A stretch of DNA of 64,000 nucleotides from Apoderus coryli (lineage: Eukaryota > Arthropoda > Insecta > Coleoptera > Attelabidae). Position numbers and translations under genes: made by a program. Shown here in pieces: positions 22,796 to 34,500 of this stretch; the first letter of the stretch is position 1, and each line of letters begins with the position of its first letter. The notes under the pieces were generated by a model. It was given only the letters and a program-made list of their open reading frames with translations, did no database searches and was not told the origin of the DNA. The stretch covers positions 9,052,001 through 9,116,000 of the forward strand of contig OU452208.1 in NCBI GenBank assembly GCA_911728435.2, written 5' to 3'.

Positions 22796-23291
22796 ACAGG
22801 GTGTCCCGAGATTATCTTAAAATAATTTAAAGGGACATTCTACAAGCGAAAATAAGATTGTGATATATCGAAAAATGCTTCGTTTTTATACACACAGGGT
22901 GTTATTTGTAAATTCCTGACGATGGGTTTTTAGTAATATTTCCAAAACGCGTCTCGATATCAAAATGACATTTGGCACACTTACGTATCTTTGTAGGAAA
23001 GGGAGAAGTTATTCTTTCAACCCTAAGACACATTTCCACCCTGTTTCTTGCATTATCGTAGCCGTATAATAATATTGGAGACGTTGCATAGAAATGTTCA
23101 AAGTCATTTATCTTGAACACGGCTTCTTCTAGCGTTATGAAACAAGTGAACATTTTGTATGTACAAAAGTTTCAAATTTATTATTCCTTTTAGAGAAAAT
23201 AAAAAAAGCGCACAAAAAAACAGTTGGGACAAAATTTTCGCTTGTAGAATGTCCCCTTAAATTATTTTAAGTTAATTTCGGGACACCCTGT
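22796..23291. mobile_element. ACAGGGTG fold-back element B
   Basis: Arms ACAGGGTGTCCCGAGATTAT..attctacaagcgaaaat and the complement ending ggacaccctgt. About 58-bp terminal repeats; no coding content recognised. It sits only 9 bases after element A. Confidence 0.8.
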
Positions 23292-23384
23292 ATATAGGGT
23301 GGGGTAGAATGAAAGGGTATTTTTGAAATAAAAATATCTCAGCTGTTTTGTAACTTAAAAAAAATTATTACGAAAAATTAAAAG

Positions 23385-23715
23385 TTAAATGTTGCCATTT
23401 AACAATAAAATAGTTACATTACGTTTTGAAAATAATGTCAGGCAGATGGCGTCCGTTCTCTGCAATGCACTGCTGTAGGCGTTTCTCAAAGTTCGCATCA
23501 CGCTCTCATACAAATCAATGTCAATTGCCCTCACTTGTGCTCTGATGGCTACTTTCAACTCCTCCATATTTCGAGTTTTGTTGACATAGACCTTCGCCTT
23601 TAGATATCCCATAAACAAATAATCGACAGCTGTGATATCAGGGCAACCGTCGTCTCGGGTCACAGCACATCTGCCATTGAGGCTCTGGCACCATCTTGGC
23701 AAGAAGATGGTGCCA
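23385..23715 (-). pseudogene. Mariner-like transposase C-terminal fragment
   Basis: The minus strand reads PDITAVDYLFMGYLKAKVYV then NMEELKVAIRAQVRAID and ESVMRTLRNAYSSALQ. This matches the 'SPD.TP.DFFLWGYLK..VY.....ELK..I' end of mariner-like transposases. The frame breaks at about 23700, where a 12-bp inverted duplication and foreign DNA begin. Confidence 0.8.
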
Positions 23716-23827
23716 AACATTCAAAAATGAATTTTATATATTTGAAGTTTTAAATGTTGTAAATATAAAGAAAATTGTCTGTTATGATATGTTAGAATTT
23801 GTGTTGGATAGAAAAAACTGTTTCAAC

Positions 23828-23860
23828 CTGAAGAAGTTACTAATTAGTAACGAAACGTCG
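23828..23860 (+). ncRNA. Hammerhead-like motif
   Basis: CTGAAGA, A, perfect stem GTTACT/AGTAAC (loop AATT), GAAAC, GTC. Stem I can pair AAC before CTGA with GTT after GTC. TTTAATTAAT and then AGTGGA follow downstream. Confidence 0.5.
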
Positions 23861-24081
23861 TTATCATTTCATTTAATTAATTGACGAAAATAAAAGTGGA
23901 TATTGTTTTTATTTAAAAAAGAAAAATCAACTGAAAAAATTAGGATTACGGTTCAAGAATAAACAAAGAAAAAATATGTTTAACTTTATTGTTCAATGGT
24001 AACATTTAAACTTTTTCGTGAAGTTACAAAACAGAGTTATTCTTATTTCACAAAATCATCTCATTCTGCCGCACCCTGTAT

Positions 24082-24800
24082 ATATGTGAATTGGACAAAT
24101 CAACATTTTTTTGAGATTTTTTATTTGATCATTGTGAGTGTATCGTAAAATACTCCAAAGTTAAATTACTATTAAGTAGTTGCCGTGGTAACTGATAGTG
24201 GGTTATTTCCAATGCCGATATGGTTCCCAAAATTCAAAGCTATTAAAAGTCGTGTTAAGTAAAAGACTAAACCAATTACGTTTATAGCAGAATTGGATTC
24301 TGAATAAAGTAGCCACACTAAACTTGTTGTTTTGAGATACTTTGGTTTGAAATGGAAAATGATTTTATCCTTCCACATTTTAGAATAATATTGTGTTACC
24401 AGTACAAATCTGCTTTACCCGTTCATGTAAACTGCGAATATGATTATAATATTTAAAGTAAATTTAACGACAAAGTGCTTATCGTCAGGCCCTGTATGAG
24501 CAGTATTATATATATATTTATTTGTATGTGTCATAAATTAATACTTAAATTTGTGTTTTATACCATATTTATAATGTTAGTTAGTTAGTTAAAGAGCCTA
24601 TTTTTGAAAATTGCTTTATTTAGTTACGTAAATTTTATATTTTAATGATGCTAATTAGACAATCAATTTTAATTGCAAATACAAAATGCTGTCACATGTT
24701 ATCTAAAGCCTTGTTTAGAGTGATATTTTATAAAGGCAAATATTTATTACAATGAAAAAACACACGTCGTTTCCACTAATTGATTAAAAAAACCTTGTTT
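24082..24800. other. No gene seen
   Basis: AT-rich DNA, nothing recognised. Confidence 0.4.
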
Positions 24801-24810
24801 TTAATTAAAG

Positions 24811-24843
24811 GGACTTGTTTCGGAGTCTGAACTCCATCATTAG
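24811..24843 (-). ncRNA. Hammerhead-like motif
   Basis: Minus strand: CTAATGA (core G to A), T, perfect stem GGAGT/ACTCC (loop TCAG), GAAAC, AA, GTC. Stem I AAGG/CCTT is complete. TTTAATTAA and later AGTGGA follow. Confidence 0.48.
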
Positions 24844-24859
24844 CCTTCTTAAAAAAACA

Positions 24860-27570
24860 CATTGTTATTATTAACATTTTTAATAAATTGGTGGTGTGAT
24901 TTTTCAATGTAATTGATATTACACTTACTGCATCCTGCGGATTACTTTTTTAACCAAATATTTTTTTATTGAACTTTAGTGATTAAATGTAATTCCACAG
25001 AATTATCGATTCTAAAAATAGAGTGGAAGTTTTCAAAATCAACACAATGCTGAACGTTGAAGCTTGAAACATGATCGCTACTTAACAAATACAAATTTTG
25101 GTGATAAATACTTTACTAGTTATTAAATTCTGTCCATATCGAACGTCTTTTTCAAGCTGAAAATATAAACGTACAACCTTAAGACAGAGTTAATCAATTT
25201 TTTATTTTTGTCTTAGACAAAGGATAAATGTTCTTGTAAGGTTGCAAATTAAATTGCCTACAAATAAAATCATCTGTGAAATTATCTTCCTATAGCATGT
25301 AGTCAGTAGCTATTAAGCTATGAGTTCTTGTCGCAAATAAATGACCTCGGGAGCAAGAAAAATGCAACTGGTCAAATTTGGTTAAAAAACTGTTTTCCGC
25401 CAAGATTCAGTGCAAATAAAAATTATATTGCTATTTCTGTTTCAACATCAATTCCTTTCTTCAGTTGCTGAAAAACAGGAAGACAGTAAATACTTTTCTT
25501 TTCAATAATTTAGATCATGCTAATCGATTCAGTTCATTCGAAACATTGCCTTAGACATTTTTTGTTGCTAATCAAATCATTGCCTTCATATTAGTCAATA
25601 TTATTATAGTTTACTTTTTATCATTTATTTTAATATGATAAGCCTTTTTGTCACATCCTGTGATATAATAATGAATAGCCATTAGCTATTTACATATATA
25701 TGAAAAAATACTCGGAATTTAGTTAGTCATGCATTTAGCTCAAATACATTAACACTAATCTTAGTATTAATATAAAAGACATTGAGCTGAAATAGTGTAA
25801 TATTCATTTCCAACGAAAGTTTATTCAGATCCGGTGGTAGCATGTATTTTTAACTTAAAATTGTTTTTATGTACTTTATGAGTCGCTGAGGGGGGAGCAT
25901 TGAAGCAAAATGTACCCAACAGGTTACACCCAATTACAAGACGATCTTCGATTCTATATGTTATAACCAAACATCTTAATCTACACTAAAACTATAATGA
26001 AAAACCTGCAAACTATGTTTAAATGTCACTAAATTTTCACTAAAGAAAGTATGACAGGATATTTTGTATTGATTACATTGACGATGGGCTTTTGAGAAGA
26101 CTTTCCTTTGGTCACTAAATTAAAAAACATTCCTCTTGTCCTGTTGTTGCACGTGTTAATTTTATAATATCTAGGAAACTTTGCTGAAAGTTCTTTAATC
26201 CGTTTTCGGTAACGAAAGTTCGTATAAGGACAGCCTTTTAATTGGTTACTCCCTTTTTTTTTACCATAAAACTAGTGGAGAGGGAGAATTTATGTTTCTT
26301 TTGTAATTATATTACACTGAACTTCATCATATGGATTACTTTATTTTAAAAAATATATAGTGTGTTCCATTTAAAATTAGTAGTAGGTAATTGTGAAAAT
26401 ATTTTTAAAATGTAGATTAGCATCTATTATGTCCGTATACCAAATTGACCAAAGTCTCCTTTTGAAACTGTGGATGCAATTATAAATTCAGTTGCAGTTT
26501 CATAAAATAATGAAGTCTGAGGATGATATCATAACACATTCCTCTGTTACCGGTACTTCGTGAAAATGCAGCGGGTACATACTACCTTTGAATTACCGTT
26601 GTTAAAATAAAAAAAAATCCCTTTACTTTGATTGTATTTCTAGCAACACTTCATCCATAGTTTCAGGTTTTTCTGAAAATACTCCAATATACAACACATG
26701 AATAATCTAATTCTTCAATGACACTAAAGTAATAGGGTTAGGAAAGTTTCTGCGCAAAATGCCTGCAAAAATTTATGGAAGCTCTATGCAATTACCATGT
26801 AATAGTTGATTATCTTTTTCCAGAAAATTTTTGCTGTACAAAAAAATTGACTTTCAACACTGTTACGGAAAATCATTTTAATCATTGTATGCCATACCGG
26901 ATCTGAATATTGTGTAGTTGGTAGTCATTCGAATACATATAAGAAAACATGTTATTTTTTAAGTAGAAAACAAGGTGTGATTGTATTCATACCTAAAGTG
27001 TTAAAAAGACAATTGTTTGCCTGGTCAAAGTTTTAACAATTTAAACTTGTGTTTTGTGTTAAAATACCTGATTAATTGCTGTAATAACTTGTGCCTTAAT
27101 GAAGATTCGAAGTATGTAAGTTTCATTGAAATTATTATATAACAGAGCGCGCAAAATCAAAAATATAAACGATCTTTCAGAGCAACGCAAAAATTTTGCT
27201 ACTGTCAACGCTATTGTATAAAGCCTTTTTGCTAGCCTGTTGCTAGTAGTATTTTCTGTTATGTTCACATTATCTCGATGTGTTGGTCTCTAATATGTAC
27301 CTACTAAGGCTAAAGTTCTGCGTCGGTCTGATTGAATCTTATTTTATGTAGCATGCATACAACATACATACAATGTGATCCAAATTCGTCTTAAGCTTAT
27401 TGTAATCTAAAAGTACCCTAGTAGATGCACTAAGTTCTTTGATAATTTTTATATTTAGTAACCTGCTTGGTTGTTTTGAAGAAGATGAACGTTAAACGAA
27501 AGAAATATTTAGAAAATATCAGTTAAACTCAATTTTTAGTAGTCTGTCATCTTATATTAAAGATTTATTA
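24860..27570. other. No gene seen
   Basis: 2.7 kb of AT-rich DNA with no convincing coding frame, RNA or repeat boundary on either strand. Confidence 0.4.
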
Positions 27571-27573
27571 ATG

Positions 27574-27978
27574 TGAACTTGCCAAGTTCTCTTTTATAAT
27601 GCGAGATGAAGGTCGTAATGATATAACTACTTTTTATGATAGTAGGGACATTTTGGACCAGTAAGATCAAAAATTACGAAAATATTCTTTAATTACGTTC
27701 AAGATAACGGAAGAGATACAAAATCTAGTTGTTGTAATGGATTTGAATAACGAGATTTGTGGTTATTTGTTAAGTAATGGTCAGATTAAGCGGAATTATA
27801 TAACGTAACTTGAATTTGAAAAAGGTGGAGAGCGTGTTTCTGATTCTGCGATATTTAAATTTAATAGTATATTACAATCTAAAAGGAATGATAAGAACAG
27901 GATATCAGTAGAGTTTAAAGATGTCAATACATAAAGAAGAAAATCGCTTGTCATTAGTGTTAATTTACGGGAAAAATG
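27574..27978 (+). pseudogene. Decayed reading frame of unknown nature
   Basis: One frame runs about 400 bases with only a few stops in AT-rich DNA where many more are expected. It includes CELAKFSFIMRDEGRNDITT, then a stop after RDILDQ, then KLRKYSLITFKITEEIQNL, NNEICGYLLSNGQIKR, a second stop, FEKGGERVSDSAIFKF and QSKRNDKNRISVEFKDVNT, with a third stop. The residue mix is protein-like, with charged and hydrophobic residues balanced. I do not recognise the family. It could be a host, TE or viral-derived relic. Low certainty on function, moderate that it was once coding. Confidence 0.4.
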
Positions 27979-28976
27979 CTAAAGTTATTCGCCGTAAATA
28001 ACGTAGCTCCGTTATCGTTATTAACTATGCTCCTCCTCTTTCTAAGTACCACAAAATATTTCTTATTGTCTGAATTACCTAACCTAACATACTCACACAA
28101 TTAACAGTCTATGGTTTCTAATTAAATAGAAAACGTATTTATAAATTAGAGGCAAGAGAAATATGTAAAAATATAACAAAGTGTAGGTACTTCCTAAAGT
28201 CGAATAAACAATCACATTTTGTGTTTGCACACTGCATGACTCCAATTAGACTTCATCTTAGATGTGATTTGGACCACACTGTAAATATGTACCTATGTTT
28301 TTTATTTTCATGTCAATAGTTGTAGAACAGTGTACAGAAGAACATGCCTAATGTACTTGTAGATTTGTAGGAAATGAGGTTTTCTATAAAACGTACCATA
28401 TAAGTTATAACTATTATAGTAGGTACCTCGGTATGGAAGGGCGCTACGTGCAACTTTACGTCATAAGACACATTAATGGAAGGAAATTATGGTGAATTGA
28501 GCATATCAGAAAGCCTATTAATTGTTAGAAAAGCATTTCTCACGGCTGGATGTTTCAAACATGTGCCAACGATAATAGGTGCACTATTAGTAGACGTACT
28601 GTAGTAATGTTAATTCGGTTTCGAAAAACCTCATACTCATAGAACAAATAAATAATAAGAATGTAGTTCAATTGTACTGTAATTTAATATGTATTTATAT
28701 TTTCAAGAACAAATTCTATGCCTATTAGATAAATAGTTTTATTTATTAAAAATATGTTTAGTTTCATTTATATCCAAATATTTCTTATTTTAATATTATT
28801 TTTTTTAATGCAGCTTCTTTTGTTTATACACACATCTAAGAAAATATTAGCATTATATTGTGCTCAAGGAATATTTTTGAGCAGTTTTGGCATAACTCCC
28901 TCAAGGATTTCTAGGTATCACGTGCGGTAAGACCCCTTTCAAAAATCCGATAAACTATATGTATGTCCAAAATAAA

Positions 28977-29275
28977 TCATGACACCCCAACTCCAAAGCG
29001 TTCTTGTTGTATCCTTTTAAACATTAAATGCTGATTTTCACTGGTATTGTGATGATTAAAATGCACGTACTTGAAAAAAGTATTCGTCTTACCAGATAAA
29101 AAAACTGCCAAATAAATTGTTAACATCGATTTGTTGCAAATACTACTGGCAAAAGAGTGTTCGGCGCTTGGCATCGCCAGGATACCAATGTTCCACTATA
29201 TTAAATAAAATTATAGTCTATGTTCTCCAAAAAAAAATAAAGTAGGGTCAGATAACTTTTTGACCTGACACTGTA
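28977..29275 (-). pseudogene. Tc1/mariner-like remnant with terminal repeat
   Basis: The right end (minus-strand start) reads TATACAGTGTCAGGTCAAAA, a plausible terminal repeat beside TA. Inside, the frame SFASSICNKSMLTIYLAVFL and YVHFNHHNTSENQHLMFKRI resembles the VN.HN.H.WS..NPH segment of mariner-type transposases. Weak but consistent. Confidence 0.4.
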
Positions 29276-29315
29276 TACTAATTTCGAAGGCCTGTCAATG
29301 CAACATTTGCAATTT

Positions 29316-29482
29316 AGCCCTGTATCTTAGCAACTAAAAGGGCTATGAAAATTTTGTTAACGGCATCTTTAGTTTTACGAAAAAGGAGCAGACTGTCGCG
29401 AAAACCGCAACTATCTATCTATACAAATAACGGAGATACCCCGCAAAAGTACCCAAAATGGGACACGCGGTACTTGTACATA
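29316..29482. repeat. Dispersed repeat R1, copy 1
   Basis: It shares ccctgtatct.ag.aac, tcgcgaaaaccgc, gagatacccc.gc and ggacac.cggtac with 49878-50035. A fragment also lies at about 32609-32645. Confidence 0.6.
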
Positions 29483-29499
29483 AGTATTTATTGAGATGG

Positions 29500-30700
29500 T
29501 ATTTACATTAAAATACGACTATACTTTGACAATTTCGTGTCAGTCTTCTTCATAAATATGACCAAATTCTAAATTAAGAAAATATATATATATAAATTCA
29601 ACCATCATGTACTCCTAAATTTGGTATCTTAGAAATTATTTCTACTGTACTTAACATGTTCATAGACTTACCATTTGAATGTTTCTTTTATTTTCAAGAA
29701 AACTAGTTTTATCTCTTAATTTACAAATTTTATTTAATTTTTACAATTTACAAATTAATTTACACAACCATCAAGAGAATAATATAATTTACTACTTCAT
29801 ACTTAATTGTTACTTATCCTACATATTCCTTAACAAATTTCTTATTAAATATTGATTCTTAGAAATATGGCGTCTTAATTTTTATCTTCTTATTGAGTAT
29901 TTTCATTTCTATGTGTTTAAATAATGGAGAAAATACAAGTTTGCAAGGGTTAATTTATTTTGATTAATATTATAGTAAACATTCAAAACCAATAGGAATA
30001 TCTGTAATTTTTATTTAGAGACAGATCATCATCAAGCACATATTTTAAGTTTTTGTAATTGTTTTATAGAAATGTAATTAATCGTTAAAAATTTTAAATC
30101 TACAGAAAACCCAATGAAGTTGTGGCGCGATATATCATCTAAAGTTTGTGTAAATTACAATACCGGATAAAATGTTTGTTAAAATAAAGTGATTTGTTTG
30201 GACTCTTTGACCGGCGGTAAAAATGGCGGGATTCCTATAGGGATACTAATTGGTTGTATTTTTGGGTCGTAACAGCCTTCTTTTTATAAAACTAGTAGTG
30301 GTAAGTGTGTATAAATATATCGTCTAAATTTTGTGTAAGTTACAACACTGGATAAACTGTTTGTTATTTTTTGTTTGTATTTTTTTTCTTGTTCAGTTAA
30401 AATTTCATTCAGCCAATTTGCATTGGATACATAACAAAATTAAATGTGCTTTTTAATAAACTTCTTTACTTAAAATAATCTCATTTAAATCATAAGGGGG
30501 TCCAAGCATTTTGGCGATGTGTGTATTTTTAAATAATTGACATGTGAGTTGCATTTGTTGGAGTTTTAAAGTCCCTTGTCATGCCACTGCAGTCGAAACG
30601 TATATTTTTTCATTGTTCAGCTTATATTTACTGTTTTTAATAATTTTTTAATAGAGAATTGTTTCTAAAAAGGAATTTACATCCAACACCTCAAAGTAGT
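29500..30700. other. Gap with a diverged direct repeat
   Basis: About 30130-30183 and 30316-30366 are diverged direct copies (atcatctaaagtttgtgtaa and atcgtctaaattttgtgtaa, both followed by ggataaa.tgtttgtta), offset about 185 bases. No gene seen. Confidence 0.5.
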
Positions 30701-30751
30701 TTGTGTGCCCAGATTTGAATCTGTTTGTACCTTGCAAATTTGTATAATAAA

Positions 30752-31530
30752 TTAGTTACTAAATCCTGTAATAAACGCTTGAGTCCTACTACTACTAATT
30801 GGCCTAACTTTTCTTATAACTTGTCTAACTACCGGATTTTGTGAATACACATAATCAGCATCTGAGGCACTTAATGCTGAATCATACCTCTGCCGACTAT
30901 TATAACCTAAAAAATCACCAGCTGTATTACTAAATCCAGTTGGGAATCCCCTAACTGGCAAGTTTGGTAGTGTTGGATTCAATGCGTCATTTAATGTTAC
31001 ATCAAACTCATTGTTAAGATCTAACGGATTTTGTTCGAGTACTTTTGGCTTCTGTGTTGTACGTGGTCCAGCATATTCGTTATTTTTCTGTGGTTTAATC
31101 TGACTTTGTTCAATACTAAAACCATCTGGCTGTACCTCTGGTGGTACGAATTTCGAACGCATCGGTACTTTAATGATTACGGGAGATGGTTTGAATACTT
31201 CCTCTTCCATTGCGCTTGAATCCTCGTTATTATCAATAGGTTCATCTTTATCAGCATCTAAAGCTCTAGCACCAACAGGTTTCAGTCCTCTGGTTGAAAA
31301 TGGATTACCACCACGGCTTGGTAGGAATGGTCGTTTGATTATTTTGACCATTTGTTCGTGTTTCGGCTCAATTGTTGTACTCCTTACGGGGACTGGAGTT
31401 GTGGTTTTACTCGATTGTGGGGGTTCTTTTTTGACACTCTTTTGCATTGAAGACGATGTTTCGTCTTCGTATTCCTCATCATAGTATTCTTCGCTTACTA
31501 TAGGTCGTTTGGGTTTAGCACTTGGGCGAA
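30752..31530 (-). CDS. Chitin-binding protein gene, last coding exon (9)
   Basis: Acceptor tgtttcag at 31531-31538. The exon encodes 258 residues with the acidic stretch EEYYDEEYEDETSSS, Pro/Thr-rich linkers and FVPPEVQPDGFS. The stop is TAA at 30754-30752. Confidence 0.93.
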
Positions 31531-34500
31531 CTGAAACACAGAAATTAAAAATAATAAAGTTTCATAACTTTTTGCTTAGTGCTTCTGTTACTTACTTTTA
31601 GGAACAAACTTCTGTCTGTTAGCATTTCCATATTTCGGTCTGTTCGTTGTTTTATCTCCAATCACTTCAACTTCTTCACTCTCTGGTCTCTTAACAGGCT
31701 TCTGCCGTGCAGGACTCCTACTATCTTCTTTATTCTCTTTAGGCTTGTTCTTACTTGCTACGTTTCGTTTTGGTGTAACTGGTTCATCTTCATATTCTTC
31801 ATCATCGTAATACTCAGCTTGCTCACGTTGTTCCTTAACAGGTTGAGTTGTTGTACTTGAACTCTGCTGTATTGCTGCAGTTTTATAAGAAAACTTGTCA
31901 GCAGCATTTTTCGGAACTGGTAAATTTATTCGAGGTGCAACTCTCGGTCTGTCATAGATGGAACCACTTACAGGTTTTATTATTGGTCGGTTTTCTAATG
32001 AGACTGCCGCTTCTTCATTGTTTTGTTGTTTGTACCGGTCTTTCTTTAAAGGTTGAACAGGCAAGTCATCGTCTGCTTCAGGTTCTATTTGCTGTGGCCG
32101 TTTGTTTTTCTTCCCGATTGGACGTTTTGATTCACTAGATTCGTAGTCATCAATGACAGGACGGCGTTTATCACTGGATGGTGGCCTTCTTTCTGGCTTA
32201 CGCCGAGTTCCTGAAATCAACAGGATCAGTGTAATGTTTTAAATTACTCAAAGAGATGTAAATTTTAAAAATGAGAGAAAAATTGCATTTCGTAACTTAT
32301 TCTTTAAGACAAAAATTAAATATTTATTTTAATTTAGGAATGTACCTCGAATAAAATCTTCATCCTCAAATTTATCAGCAACATCTTCATCATCTTCATA
32401 TTCCGGTTTTCTTCTATCCTTTTCACGTCTTCTACTGTCTGGCCTTCTTGAATATGGTCGTCGTCGATCTGTTTCTTTCCTACTACTGCTGGGTCGCCTT
32501 TCGTACCTAAATAATAGGATTCAAATTAATAATAAACTCTCGAGATATTTTTTAAACTCAATGAGGATTAAGTTTTCCAAAATCAAAACTAAAATCTGAT
32601 TAGTACGTCAAAGTTTCACAAAAAAAAACAGCGAAAACCGCAAGCTACAAATATTTACATTAATTGGAAAAACAAAATTCGAATGCCTGGGTGTTCCCAG
32701 TAATATCGGGTCATATAAATATAGTAGAACACGTTGACTAAGACCAAATAATCATGAATAGTCTAACTAACCTCTCATCTTCGTATTCCTCATATTCATC
32801 ATCGTCATATACCGGCCTAGGCCTGGGACGTGGCCGTTTGCGACCTCTGTTTGATCTTGGCCTCTCTTCGTAATAGTCATCATCATAGTAATCATCGTCA
32901 TAATAGTCAAATTGTGGCCTTCTTCGACGAGTTGGTCTATATGGACGTCTACCACCTGATAAAACAAGGCATGTTAAGTTTTGATTAAAAGTGGACAACC
33001 CTGTATAATACATACCTAACGGTCGTGTAGCCGGACCTGTAGGTTGTGCAACTGATGGCAGTTGGTCCGGTGATCCAGGAGCGGAAGGTTGCGGAGGTGG
33101 AGTGTAGATATTTAAATTTATTGGACGAAGAGTAGTCGTAGACTGAGCCACATATAAGGCATCATTTCTGAAAAACAAATAAAATTTTGAAGTTCCTTTG
33201 AATTAATTATAATCGGTAATAGAAAAATAGTTACAATTAGTTAAAGGTAATATTGGTATTTTTAGACGGTAAGAACATATAAAAAGAAACATGCGATCTT
33301 AGGCGGAAGACAATGCACTCTACTTTAAAAGAGCACAATTCCGTAAATGCAGCAAGTGTTCAATATGGTATCCCTGAAGCTACATAAAGAAGATATATAA
33401 AAAACAACTAAACAGTCAACCACTTCCACTTAGTGATGGAGTCAGGCCAGAGAATGACTTCTCTGCTACGGTACTCTTGGCGAGCCGTACTGCCTGTAGC
33501 CACAACAGTGCGACAACTAAATGGAAGACTCTGATCTCGCTATACGTCGCACTAGAGGATCTCCATCCCATGTCCTTGGGCGTCGTCTAGGATGCGAACC
33601 CACCATCTTACTCATGCATCCATTGACACCCCAGCAAGCAGTGCTAGAGTCTCCAATCGTCGAAGACTATGCGTTTGGGTCGGACTTCACTTTCTGTCAG
33701 GGGTCGTGTGATTGCTGATGTGTATTCCCACTAGACGTTGGATTCTTGGGACCATTAAAGATATTTTATTGTCAAGCTTGCGACAATTATTTAGTTAGCA
33801 GTCCTGGAAAACCTATTACCAACAAAGAAGTTGTTATGTAAGGGCTGCAACATTGGGAACAGCTATTTTAAAAGTCTTGTTGCCTGTGGTATTGAACCGT
33901 TTAACACCGAAGTATTTGGAGAAGCTGATTTTGCTCCTTCCACGGTAAGTGAAAGACAAATAACACCTGATGACGAATTTCCGATCAGTGATGATGAACC
34001 ACTATCCCATAAAAAGCAGCAAGAAACTATGGTTTTAGACTTTCCCAGTCCTTCAGGCTTAAATAAATTAAATATTAAGCTTAATAATAAAGAAACATCC
34101 CCAAAGATGGATACAAGTAATCAGAAAACCCTTGGTTTAACTTACATTCAAAATCTTAAAAGACAGGATGAAACACAAGATTTTTCAAGTACTGTTGCTT
34201 CGTCAATTTCTAATCGAAAATCTAATATTGACAGTCATGTCTCACTTGTTGAAATGAGACCATTTCCCAAACAATCGTTCGGTTAAATCTACGAAAAGGG
34301 TTAAACAAAGGGCTACCGTTATTAAACATGTATTTCAGGATACCAGCGAAAAACACATGGAAAAGAAAAATATAAAGGAGACTGACATTTTTTGCAGGGT
34401 GTCAGAAATCATACTACGAACCTCCATCGGAAGACTGGATACAATGTAAAACGGGCGAGAGTTGGTAGCATGAATCATGTACAGCGTACAAAAATAAAGA

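Larger units (their letters stand above)
23295..24081. mobile_element. Terminal-inverted-repeat element C with mariner-like transposase end
   Basis: Left arm 23295-23420 (tagggtggggtagaatga..tgttttgtaactt) and right arm 23965-24081 are complements. It holds the C-terminus of a mariner-type transposase and a ~220-bp insertion with a hammerhead-like motif. Confidence 0.75.

Noticed and set aside
26510..26560. CTGAGGATGATATCATAACA near 26518 as another hammerhead-like copy
   Set aside because: The GAAAC half is missing at the right distance; only the first half resembles the motif.
30565..30615. ctgcagtcgaaacgtat near 30589 as another hammerhead-like copy
   Set aside because: No CTGANGA block and no proper stem; only the CGAAAC part matches.
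31031..32138. Plus-strand frames at 31031-31219, 31173-31484, 31579-31860 and 31848-32138
   Set aside because: They are antisense to exons 8 and 9 of the chitin-binding protein gene, whose phases and splice sites fit; the plus frames are Leu/Phe-rich by reflection of Lys/Glu-rich coding.
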